Of a DNA stretch of 64,000 bases, positions 46,666 through 56,380 are shown piece by piece. Under the pieces are notes generated by a model. It was not told where the DNA came from. It made no database searches and worked only from the letters and a program-made list of their open reading frames with translations. The position numbers and the translations under genes are program-made. Within the stretch, counting starts at the first letter, position 1. Each line of letters begins with the position of its first letter. Location of the stretch: positions 1-64,000 of the forward strand of contig JASAND010026111.1 in NCBI GenBank assembly GCA_030248195.1. Reading direction: 5' to 3'. The DNA comes from Trissonchulus latispiculum (lineage: Eukaryota > Nematoda > Enoplea > Enoplida > Ironidae).

Positions 46666-48025
46666 AATTCTTTACTTTCAATCCTTATTGATTTATTCCG
46701 AACTTCAAATGGTTCCGGGACAAAGTTACTATTGAGAAACTAATAAGATGAAATATTAACAAAACATTGAATGGTCTAATAAACCTGTATCTGACGCCGC
46801 ATTTTCAGAAACGTTTTAATGTATATTCGTTTTGTTTTGTAAATTAAACATGTAACTAGAGTATAACAATACAAGCTGGGACATTCGACGTACCGGCTTA
46901 TTAAAAGAAACTAAACATTTATGTGATTTTTATTAGATGTTTGTTAAAATTATTTGCACACCTATCTATCTTAAACCACTGCACATACGCATTTCTGTGG
47001 AAGTGTATGTTTATTAAGCGCAATGCGTGTGAGGGCCCTGGCTGAGCAAACATGAAAACATGTGGCGCTGAGGCGCAGCAGGAAAAAACAAGTGCTGCAG
47101 TTAACTTAAGTTTAACTCATTTAACCAAATGGTCGAGTTAAGTTCATCCTGCACCGAAACAGGATAGAGTTGATTTTAACTCATTCAAACATGTTGCCCC
47201 TCTTGTATACTCAGGTGTAATATGTGAGGTCAGGGAGTTGAACCCAGCACTGCCAGAAATTACGTGAGGACTGACGCAATGTAACACAAGCCCTGACTGC
47301 CCTCCAGATATTATCCGGGCGGCTCACTTTTAAATCCGGGCAGCCCTCGTCAGGTTTGGGTGAGTATGAATTTTAAGGGGGCGCCGGACCGACTGGCGCC
47401 TGAATCAAAGCGGGGTGTTTGGACTAAAAACACCCCCAGACGTATACTCCGGGCTAACAACAGAGCGCTTACTCAGAAATGAGACTTTTAGCTCAGCAAT
47501 GAAGATTAATTAGACAAAAAGGGTTAGACAACTGGCGATTTGTTAGAAAATAAAAAAGGAAGAACAAACGAGTAAAAAAAGGAAAATTAAGAGACAAAAT
47601 CAGCTTACTGGCTACTAATAAGAAATTGGGGGAGGGAGACAGAAATGTAAAAATGGAGGAGAAATGGGAGAAAGTGGGGAATGGAGACTGAACACCAAAG
47701 TGGGAGAGGGATGTGAGTTGAGTTGAATAAACAAAATGAATTAGGAGTCAGTGGAGATTAAATTAATTACCCCAAATAGACACCACAGGAACAAATCGAT
47801 GGAGCACTCAAAATTTTAGAAGCCCGCCGCACGCGTCGAAAGAAAATCTCAACTCAAGGTGATGTGACTAATGATTACGAGTGGGAGACGGGATTACGAA
47901 ATACAAAGTGATATAAGTAAATTTTGACGTTCAATCGTCGACAAGCCAATTATAAAGATAATTCTACGTAGTGTTATCTTTACAGTTATTTAAAGAAATA
48001 GATAATTTTGATATTTTCGTGAAAG
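46666..48025. other. Non-coding stretch
   Basis: No gene is supported. 47133-47214 matches 54134-54232 (see separate entry). A purine-rich (GGGAG/AAAGA) patch covers about 47560-47720. Confidence 0.4.
47133..47214 (+). repeat. Dispersed short repeat, copy 1
   Basis: The string GAGTTAAGTTCA..CTGCACCGAAACAGGAT..TTTTAACTCATT..AAAC..TCTTGTA..CTCAGG recurs in the same order at 54134-54232. It is probably a small TIR element, because TTTAACTCATTTAA and TTAAATGAGTTAA-type words face each other around it. Confidence 0.6.
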
Positions 48026-48029
48026 TTAA

Positions 48030-48322
48030 CACGTTCACTACTAATACCATTTTTGGTTAATTACTTCATAGACTAATATTATTTTAGCATATACACATTC
48101 ACAAACAAAAATATAAAAAATGCAGGCATAATACCCTCCTATGGTGCAATTTTGCGAAATTTTGCCTTTCCTGTACACTAAAAGCCGCATGACTGTTTTG
48201 CTTCGCAGACTAAAAAATTTTTCTTCTCTGTAAACTACATGCTAACCTGACCCACCGGTGGGTCAGCAGTCTGTCAGTAGGAATCGGGCTGACCCACCGG
48301 TGGGTCAGTAGTGCTGAACGTG
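48030..48322. mobile_element. 293-bp TTAA-flanked MITE with two perfect palindromes
   Basis: CACGTTCA at 48030 and TGAACGTG ending at 48322 are inverted ends, each flanked by TTAA (48026-48029 and 48323-48326), the target duplication of piggyBac-type transposition. Near the right end are two identical perfect 20-bp palindromes, CTGACCCACCGGTGGGTCAG, at 48247-48266 and 48289-48308. It has no transposase and is non-autonomous. Confidence 0.8.
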
Positions 48323-48648
48323 TTAACCATGAAGACAACACTACATTATAAAATACATGTTTCGTCCAAAAATACATCACAAATACCAGACACTTCAGTA
48401 AATGAATAAATAACGATATTAAAAGGTTTTTAGAGGACGCTTTAGAAATTTTGGGAGTTTTTAAGGTAAAAATCACTAACTGCTTCATGAAAGAAAAATG
48501 GAGGAGAGATAGTAGCGTCTTCCGCTACTGCCTATACTACACAGGGACGAAATAATTTAAATTTAATTTAAATAATTTAGTAATTAAGGTACTACAAAAT
48601 AAATGCTTAGATTATTGAGCAGCTCACACGGGATTGTAAAGTGCAGTT

Positions 48649-48824
48649 AAGGTGCATTCATAGTCACAAACGCATTGAGACGTGCGTCGACCCATCAGAT
48701 TGTCACATGCTGTTTTAACCGTTTAAAAATAATTGTAACGTATTCATGCTCACGAACGCATGCAAACGCTTCCATGCGCGCGTCGACGCGCGTCTGCTTG
48801 CGACAGGAACTATGAATGCACCTT
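48649..48824. mobile_element. 176-bp MITE with AAGGTGCATTCATAGT ends
   Basis: AAGGTGCATTCATAGT at 48649 is inverted at 48809-48824. GACGTGCGTCGAC and GTCGACGCGCGTC words inside form further stems. It is absent from the partner duplication at 63.4 kb, which supports it being an insertion. It is non-coding. Confidence 0.8.
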
Positions 48825-49268
48825 TACTCTAACGCTAGGGATTAACTGGAATTAAATTAAACTAGGATTAAATTATCTCAATCAGACATTTAATAACTTT
48901 AATAATCCTGTATATACTTTCGACTTCCAAGCTTGTCTGCGAGTTTTATGCTGAGATTTGAGGAATTCAAAGTTGTTCAAGTTTTCAACGTCGAAGGTTT
49001 AGGAATTTAGGAACTACGTACTGTGCAACCATGAGGAAAAATTAAGCTTTACATTGAACCAGTTTAAAATTTGATTAACTTCATTTAACTTCCAAAACAT
49101 GGGCGATTAGCCACTGTTTTGATTATTAAGTTCATTTAAAACCACACAAAATAATTGAACTGTATGTGGGGACTTTGACAGTTGGACGCCTACAACTGCG
49201 GCTGATTTTTCAACTTTATACAGTTCCTGTTTAGACGCAGCAAATCAGTTTAGGTCCAGGCCTCCCAG

Positions 49269-49309
49269 CGTGCACCGTGCGGATAAGTAACTTATCCGCA
49301 CGGTGCACG
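49269..49309. other. Near-perfect 20-bp-arm palindrome
   Basis: CGTGCACCGTGCGGATAAGT (49269-49288) and its exact complement (49290-49309) are separated by one base. The palindrome and about 100 bp after it are missing from the paralogous sequence at 63.78 kb. Its role is unknown; it may be the core of a small inserted hairpin element. Confidence 0.8.
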
Positions 49310-49869
49310 ATACAGAAGAGCAACAAAACTGTCTGTAGCGTGCACTCAGCTATATATACGCACGCAATTAACACAGGATAAGAGAGAGTGAGTAGTATAA
49401 CCTGAAATCTTTGTGTTTTGCACGCAGTTGAAGTTCTATACAGCGGCAGTAAATCTGTTGTTTCGGGTTCCCGAAGTTTCTTTACAGCTGCAGTATGTGC
49501 GCAACTATTTCAGTCAAATCGTTTTGAGCATTATTTTATCTGCCTTGGTCGCCGTCCAATCGTCGTTCGTATTTCATTAGTTCCTATACGAGCGAATTCA
49601 CTCTGTGCTTGGCAAACACATCCTCTGTGTAACTGATGTACAAGGCACACACTTATGGGAAGGTAGCAGTTATCATGCAGAGCATGTAGCTGAAGCTGGG
49701 GGCATTTTCATAAAAGTTCTGGAGTTCTGGAGTTCTCAAGTTGTAGATTGCAAGTCTTACGTCTCGAGTGATGATCTCAAGTGTTTCATAAACATTTTCC
49801 GCACACTCAAGAAAACTAGCCCAACTTGCAAGTCTATTTGAGAACTTGGGACATCAAGCTCAAGTACCC

Positions 49870-52070
49870 CAGGGGGCCAGTTTCATAAAAGTTCTCGAGT
49901 TGCAGAATCCGCAACTTGAGGCCTCAAGTACTCGAGACTTGATATATCAAGTGTTGCATAAAATTTCTCAAGTTCTCAAGTTACAATTTTTCGAGTGCTC
50001 AAGTTGCGGAAGGTTTCTACACTAGAGCCAAGTGCGCGTTTCATAAAAGTTCTCGAGTTCTCGAGTTGCAAGTCCCCAGTAGCCTGCAAGTTCTCTGGTC
50101 AAAATAGACCAGAGAACTTGCACCTCGAGTTCTCGAGTACCTGATGAATGTCTTTTTAGTCAGCAATTATTCAAATGCTTGACAGTCATATTGATTTTTT
50201 GAAGAGCATCATGTCCTTCCTTTTATGTAATTTCAACACAATAAACCTAACTATTTATTGTGCTTGTTTATTCTTTTTTACTAATTAATTGCTTAATAGA
50301 TGTTTAATGTTGTCTAATTCATTTATTTAAACCTTTGTACTAGTTAACATAGTGGTAAAAGTAGAAATAAAACAAAAATTTGGTGATTGGCTATCTCACA
50401 CTCACAATAACAATTTTAAATTATGCATCTATCAAAATAACTTTGGCACACTATTTTATGAGACTGCATAGATTTCGTTAAAAGCACATCGAAACTTTTA
50501 TCACTTACACAGAAATATTGTGACAACGGAGAAATATGAGTGAATTTATTGTTGAAAGAAAGAATTTTAGAAAATTCTATTAAAACGAATTTTAGAAAAT
50601 ACCAAAGTGCCGCAAATATATGCAGAATTATCCGCAATATTTAAATTTTATGCTAATCACTGCATTGATTTTAAGAACAGCAGAATATCTACACATGCAT
50701 TCTGTTTCCATTGTACTATTAGCGAGTTAGCTGCAAAGCTAGGACACGAGCGAAATTTACGCAGAATTTATGGGGAAATTTAATTTGCCTTCAAGATATA
50801 CACAGCGTACGTGGCAAATATAACTAAATTGTTCTTTATATATGTTATCTGCTTTGTTGTTTTGTGGATTTAATTTTTTATAGTGCAGGCTATGCTCAAC
50901 CGCAAATATGATTCAATGCATCTTTTAGTGTTCCAGTCACGGAACCTGAATCAACGTTTCAAGTTGTACGGATTTTAGTTTCAGTCTCTAAAGAAATTTC
51001 AGAGAAATTATTTAGAAAAGACTGAAACTGAACAGAAATTATTCCATTCCACTGACTGAAACTGAAACGATTTGGATAAAGACCTGAAAGCAGGGAGGTA
51101 TTGATGCGATTTCTCGTATAAATTGAGAATAGTTTTTAAAAACTTTTCTAGTTTTTACGAATTGGCCTTTCCTGTTGTCTTTTATTTACGTCAGTGTTTC
51201 TTAGGGGAATTTCTATCCAAAAATATTAGAACCATCTTTCAAGAAGTTGCCAGCAAAAACAAAAAATACTGGGAACAGGGAGGTATTTGTGCGATTTCTC
51301 GTATGTATTAGTAAGATAATTGCTTTAAGTTCTTCTAGTGGGATTGCTTCTAGTGTTTTGGAAAGTAAAAACCGTACGAATGGTGTGGATAACGGATAAG
51401 TAAAGCACGCAAGCATGAGTAAATACACATGGCGATGAACATTCTCCTCTCATTAGCTTGCAATTTGTCGATTCCTCAAGTTCTCGAGTTGCAAGTTCTC
51501 AAGCACCTGAACTTGAGGCCTCAAGTTCTCTAGTAGCCTTGCAAGTTTGGCTTGTTTTCTCGAGCTTGGGGAAAATGTTTATTGATCAATTGAGGTTCAC
51601 ACTCGAGAATTGACACTTACAACTTGCATCATGAGAACGTGAGATGTTTTATGAAACTGGTCCCAGAATTTAAGTTTTTTAGTTTTACTTGAGAACTTTC
51701 ATAAAACACGTACTCGACTTGAGAACTCGAGAACTTGTAACTCGAGCCTGTTTTCCATTACGATAAGTACTCTAGCATTCGTGTATTATTAAGTACTCGA
51801 GAACTCGAGATGCAATTTCTCTGGTCAAATTTGACAAAAGAACTTGCTGCCTACTACATACTTGCAACTCGAGAACTTGAGAACTTTAATGAAACATGCA
51901 CTTGAATCTAGTGTAGAAAATTTTCCGCAACTTGATAACCGCAGAACGTGCAACTCTATCACTTACAACTTGAAAAATTTTATGAAACACTTGATATATC
52001 AAGTCACGAGTATTCGAGGCCTCAAGTTGCGGATTCCGCAACTCGAGAACTTTTATGAAACTGCCCCCTG
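49870..52070. mobile_element. 2.2-kb foldback element, GTTTCATAAAAGTTCTCGAG family, with nested relatives
   Basis: Terminal inverted repeats of roughly 150 bp begin CAGGGGGC..GTTTCATAAAAG at 49870 and end CTTTTATGAAACTGCCCCCTG at 52070. They share CCGCAACTTGAGGCCTC and CTTGATATATCAAG. Further ends of the same kind lie inside (about 50035-50130, and 51650-51700 inverted) and just left (49690-49860), so several copies are nested or clustered. CTCGAG words are very dense. The central 50.2-51.4 kb has open frames up to 73 codons without domains; no transposase is recognised. Confidence 0.8.
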
Positions 52071-52220
52071 ATAAACAGAGAGTGTAAAGCTTGTTACCGT
52101 ACCTTAGTCAAGTTCTGGAAAGAGAAAATATATTAGTATGTATTATGTACTCTTGATAACACTCACTCAGGCACTATTTTTCAATTTTTTATCTCGCCTC
52201 TTATACTTATTCTAGTTTGG

Positions 52221-52230
52221 TATATTTCAG
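52221..52230 (+). promoter_or_regulatory. 3' splice acceptor upstream of the secreted peptide start codon
   Basis: GGTATATTTCAG ends at 52230, 12 nt before the ATG at 52243. This is the same arrangement as at the other two protein genes. Confidence 0.6.
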
Positions 52231-52242
52231 TCAACGAACATT

Positions 52243-52467
52243 ATGAACTACAAATTGATTGCGGTGATATTTCTGGTTGTGGCATTTGTGAGTCACTCTC
52301 TGGCTGAAAAGGGAATCGTGACCGGAACGAAATCTGATACCCAGAAGGATTTGACGAAACCGACTCGAAAGGACGCGGACGATGTCATGGATGACGCCCG
52401 AAAGGACACGCAGCACGATGCTCGGAAGGGAGAAGTGAAGCCAGCGAGAAAAACTGAGATTATCTAA
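52243..52467 (+). CDS. Small secreted, highly charged peptide
   Basis: A 74-codon frame starts 12 nt after a good splice acceptor and ends at TAA 52465-52467. Residues 1-21 form a classic signal peptide (MNYKLIAVIFLVVAFVSHSLA) with a likely cut after the last Ala. The mature part of about 53 residues has no Cys and no aromatics. It is dominated by Lys, Arg, Asp and Thr (about 13 basic and 12 acidic) and is expected to be disordered. (A/T)RK recurs four times, with spacings of about 11, 8 and 8 residues (TRKDADD, ARKDTQHD, ARKGEVKP, ARKTEI), like an imperfect octamer repeat. DNA composition differs from the AT-rich flanks. I do not recognise a family. A secreted hydrophilic protein, a propeptide with dibasic sites or a structural peptide are all possible. 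Confidence 0.65.
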   Translation: MNYKLIAVIFLVVAFVSHSLAEKGIVTGTKSDTQKDLTKPTRKDADDVMDDARKDTQHDARKGEVKPARKTEII

Positions 52468-52731
52468 CTGTAAACGGTGTCTCCGGAGCAGATAGTAACT
52501 ATCAAGCATGCATGAGTACTACTGCATGAATGTAGATAATGTTGAAGTAAAGCACTGTAAGCATTGTAAGATTTATCGGAAGATATGATAAAGTTGAAGT
52601 AACATTAGAAATTAGAAATTAAATTCAAGTTTGAGGATACTAGGCAGGCAGATCTGGAAGTAAGAGAGCATTCTTAGATAAACGTTTCCAAACAGCTACA
52701 AAAAGTTTGCTGGAAAAGTAAATGACATGTA

Positions 52732-53448
52732 AAGCCCGGTTCACGATGGAGTGCTTTGTGTTTTGTGTGCTTTGCGCTTCGATAGTTCACGATGGTGAGA
52801 AAGCATAGTGCTTTGTGCTTTGTGCTTTCTCGGTTCACGATGGTAATTGTGCTTTGTGCTTTGTGCTTTTGTGCTTTTGGTGTGCTTTGAGAATGTTCAA
52901 CAATGTTGAAGATTTTAGTTTGTGCTTTTGTGCTCTCCAATCAAATTAAGCCAATCTTTTTGTTGATTGGCTGGAACAAAAGACAAGAAAAGTAAATGAA
53001 AAGCTGTCTAATAAAATATTTAGTTATTTTTGAGAAGACAGTGCCCACGAAACCAAAAAGCATAAATAGTGGGTAATTTTTATATCCATAGAAATAGACA
53101 TTTTTCAAAACTGGATTCCTCTTCTACATAGCCCTATTCCTACATACATAGTCTATAGGATTCCTACCTAGTCCTATGCCAAGAGTTAATTAAAAATTAG
53201 TTTGGAAAATTTTGTTATATATTCTAAGCAATTATAGTTATAATTCGCTAATCTTAAAATCTTTCGCAGTGTTGGTTATTTAATGTATTAATTTTTGAAT
53301 AATTTCCATGTCGTGTGACCTGTGCTTTTTGTGATTGTGTTTTGTCATCGTGAACTATGTGTCTTCAGTCTCCTGAGCACAAAGCAGAAAGCACGGTCTC
53401 CTGAGCACTGAGCACAAAGCACAAAGAACTCCATAGTGAACCGGGCTT
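52732..53448. mobile_element. 717-bp TIR element with AAGCCCGGTTCAC ends
   Basis: AAGCCCGGTTCACGATGGAG at the left is inverted at the right (CTCCATAGTGAACCGGGCTT). Just inside, GTGCTTTGTGCTTT words at the left face AAAGCACAAAGCAC at the right. TA/AA lies outside each end. There is no transposase frame. Confidence 0.85.
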
Positions 53449-54941
53449 AAGTTATAAGTTTTAAGCTATAAGTTACCTCTATGATAACGAAGCTTGAACT
53501 AATCCAGTCGTTGATATCCGCGGTGAACATTTTTGAAGAAATTTGGTATTAAGAGATACATAGGTAGAATTTTAAAATTTTTTTAATTCACTCGGAGTAA
53601 TGATTTTGAGTTCACCAGGTAATGATTTTGAACTGAACTTTGCAAATCTTGATCTTTGAAGAGTTGCAAGCTTGATACGACATAGGTTTGGCCATGAAAA
53701 TAGTCAAAACACATCATTATACAAATAAACATATTGCAAGTTGTAATGGTAAGTGGTGAAACACGGTTGGCAAAGTGTCCAGTTGCTAATTCTCGAACCT
53801 TGATTAAATTACAAAAAGAAATAATAGTGAAAAGCCTTTTAATTGTTTGCAGAATTTTCAAATAATCCAAAAAACCCAAAATTCAGTCACCCTTTCATCG
53901 AAACAATATTTTCTAGCATTTAAATTACTGATCGTTTCATGAGCACCTTATCGTGATTTTCATCATGCAAATGTCCTTTGCATCCATTTTTTTAAATTCC
54001 AGGATGACAAATTTAATCTGTTTGAATCAGTATGAAATAAGTTCCGGAAGGCAGGTTGAAGGTTGCTGTAGTAACAGCTGGTCAGTAACAGCTGGTCGAG
54101 TGGTGGTTGTGGTGGTGGTGGTGGTGGTCAAGATAAGTTGAGTTAAGTTCAGTTAATAATGCACCGAAACAGGATTTAGTTAATTTTAACTCATTTAAAC
54201 GGGCTGCCCTTCTTGTACGCTCAGGGGGCGAAATAATTTTGTAATGTGGATATAGTGACCCTGTTCCAAGCCCTTTAATAACTCCATTCTAATGCGTTTT
54301 TCAAATAAAGGTTCGTCGCTCGCGTACGAAAGTCACAAAAATTTGTGATGTTACGTTGTTCGTTAACGGAATGTCCGAACATTACGTTTATCAAGCAACG
54401 TAATGTCCGGACATTTTTGTGACTTTACGTTTACGAGCAACGTGAAGTCACAAAAATGTCCGGACATTACGTTGGTGTAATCTGGACATTTTTGTGACAT
54501 TACGTTGGTTGGGTCGGTGTTCAACTGCCTCAAACTTGTGACTTCCCGTTGATTAGTTGTGACTTTGTGACTTTACGTTGACTTGGTCAGTTTATGAAAT
54601 TTTGCGCTAAGATTCGTTTCGTTTCGAAGCCCGAAGATGCTGCAATTTGAATAAGTGTTCTTTAAGTTCTAAATTTATCTGTTTCTAATGGATTCTCATG
54701 GATCATTTCTGTATTCTAATTTAAGAATCCGGACAATAGATAAGTTTCCGGTATTTTACTACTTTAACTTCAACTTCAACTTGAAGGAAATTTCCCTCCT
54801 TTTGCTTTGGTTTGATAATATTAAAGTACTTTCCATTCACATTTAATATGTAACGGACATAGACAGCTAACAGGAAAGGCATGTGCATAATAGCCTGTTT
54901 CTTCGTTTAATTTTTCCGATCATGCTTTCTTTGCTTCTTCT
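53449..54941. other. Intergenic region between two secreted-protein genes
   Basis: No gene was seen. It contains a GGT microsatellite (54100-54127), the second copy of the short repeat (54134-54232), and at 54325-54560 a set of CACAAAAATGTCCGGACAT and ACGTTG words in both orientations that can fold into several hairpins (another small foldback element or tandem motif array). Confidence 0.5.
54134..54232 (+). repeat. Dispersed short repeat, copy 2
   Basis: This is a same-orientation match to 47133-47214 through GAGTTAAGTTCA, GCACCGAAACAGGAT and TTTTAACTCATT, then TCTTGTA..CTCAGG. Confidence 0.6.
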
Positions 54942-56354
54942 TTATCTGCTCTCTGTCCCTACATCGCACTCCTTAGTGCACGAAATTTGTTCCATGCAGT
55001 CGTCATGACAACGAATGAATTGCCAAAAAGATGATGTGATGGAGTGCATGACTTGGCATTCATAATAGCAAGACATGATTTTTTGTTTTTTCTCAGTAGT
55101 TAACCCAGAGCCGGCTCCAAATGGAGCTTCGGTAGATGCAGTTGTTGCTGGTGTTGTTTCATTGAGTTCCGGTTTTGCTGATGTCATCATTGGTTTTGAT
55201 TGTTCTGGTTCGTCAGTAGTACAAATAAGCTGGCAAAGTGGGATTGGATTATTTCTGACCCGCGCATCGGGAACTACTGAACAGGAAATCTTCCTAATGC
55301 ACTCATCACGGCATGCTGTAAACGGAAGCTGCGATGCTGCATCGGCTAGCTCACGGCGACATTTGTTCTGGCAGAAGTCACTTTTCACGCCTAGTCCAGG
55401 ACTTTGATCACACAAGACGAAAGTCGCAATCTTTGTCGTTGGTGCTCTTACTGTCGTTACGGCAGTTGTTTCAATCCCTTCGATAACATCGACCGTTGAT
55501 GGCACTACTGGTTTTGTTGGCTTCTGTTGTTTCGTGGAACAAGTGAGCTGACAGATTCTGATTGAATTGCCTTTTGTTCCTCCTTGGCATACCTTAGTAC
55601 ACGAAATTTTTTCCAAACAGTCGTTACGACATAGAAAGAATTGTCTGAGAGGTGAAGGTTTGGACATAACGTGTCGGCATTCATAATAGCAAGATATAAT
55701 TTTCTCGGATTTTTCAGAGCGAATTACTCCAACGTGAACTCCAACTAGAATTTCAGTTGCTGCTGTTGTTGTTTCATTGGTTTCCAATTCCTGAGGAGTG
55801 GCTGTTTCATTGGTGTCCGGTTCCAGGGATGCTATCATTGGCGTCGATTGTTCGATTTCGCCAGCGGTGCAATTAAGCTGACAAATCGGGGTTGGACTGT
55901 TGCTGCTCCGTTCATCGGGAACTAGTGTACATGAAATTTTCGAAATACAGTCGTCAAAGCAAACTTGATGCACCGTTGTTGCGCCGCCCAGGTCTCGACG
56001 ACACTTGTCAAAGCAGACTTGATGTTTCCAAACCAAGGCCGGACTTTTGTCACAGTAGACCAAAATCGAAATTTTTGTTATTGCTGCTCCTGCGGCCGTT
56101 GTTGTTGTTGTCGTTGTTTCTAAAGTTTTCGATTTTGACAAATGTTGGCATTCTTCTGTGCAAGCTTCGGACCCCAGTCGACGAACCGTGACGCAATCGA
56201 CGATACAATCAACCAGCTGGAACTCTGTGTTTCCTGTGGTCTGCTCAGGTGCTCTTTGTTGTAGTCGTAGTATCGGTTCAAAGGATGCGCCTCTTGACTC
56301 TACCACGACAGATATTGCGATGAAGCTGTGAATGAACGTTTTCATATTGGTCAT
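54942..56354 (-). CDS. Secreted Cys-rich repeat protein with Thr-rich linkers
   Basis: A 470-residue minus-strand frame from ATG 56354 to TAA 54942. On the minus strand an acceptor (TTTATTTCAG) ends at 56379, leaving a 24-nt leader. Codons upstream of that are open but probably intronic, so I take 56354 as the start; ATG 56345 is an alternative. The N-terminus (MKTFIHSFIAISVVV) is a signal peptide. A short domain with C-x3-C-x10-C-x3-C comes first. Two Cys-rich modules then alternate twice. Type A is CD(K/Q)SP, C..KCRR(D/E)L, C.D(D/E)C, KISC and ICQL.C-like; type B is SCYYEC, (L/I)RC..DC, (K/Q)ISCTK.C. Thr/Glu/Pro-rich linkers separate them. The last module is cut short before its final CQL.C part. 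It is probably extracellular and possibly O-glycosylated. I do not recognise the domain family. Confidence 0.85.
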   Translation of the reverse strand: MTNMKTFIHSFIAISVVVESRGASFEPILRLQQRAPEQTTGNTEFQLVDCIVDCVTVRRLGSEACTEECQHLSKSKTLETTTTTTTAAGAAITKISILVYCDKSPALVWKHQVCFDKCRRDLGGATTVHQVCFDDCISKISCTLVPDERSSNSPTPICQLNCTAGEIEQSTPMIASLEPDTNETATPQELETNETTTAATEILVGVHVGVIRSEKSEKIISCYYECRHVMSKPSPLRQFFLCRNDCLEKISCTKVCQGGTKGNSIRICQLTCSTKQQKPTKPVVPSTVDVIEGIETTAVTTVRAPTTKIATFVLCDQSPGLGVKSDFCQNKCRRELADAASQLPFTACRDECIRKISCSVVPDARVRNNPIPLCQLICTTDEPEQSKPMMTSAKPELNETTPATTASTEAPFGAGSGLTTEKKQKIMSCYYECQVMHSITSSFWQFIRCHDDCMEQISCTKECDVGTESR

Positions 56355-56369
56355 TGCTTTGAAGCTGTC

Positions 56370-56380
56370 GAGAGCAGGCT
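56370..56380 (-). promoter_or_regulatory. 3' splice acceptor upstream of the Cys-rich protein start codon
   Basis: On the minus strand TTAGTTTATTTCAG precedes the exon at 56378, 24 nt before the ATG at 56354. The open frame continuing beyond it to 56507 is therefore more likely intron than protein. Confidence 0.6.

Larger units (their letters stand above)
48600..49640 (+). repeat. Dispersed duplication, copy 1 (partner at 63.34-64.0 kb)
   Basis: Collinear matches to the end of the window include AACCATGAGGAAAAATTAAG, ACCACACAAAATAATTG, CTGTATGTGGG, GCTGATTTTTCAACTTTA and GAAATCTTTGTGTTTTG, with substitutions and small indels throughout. Copy 1 contains two inserts missing from copy 2: the MITE at 48649-48824 and the stretch with the palindrome around 49255-49400. 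Open frames here (49418-49636) are not conserved in copy 2 as proteins, so I do not call a gene. Confidence 0.75.
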
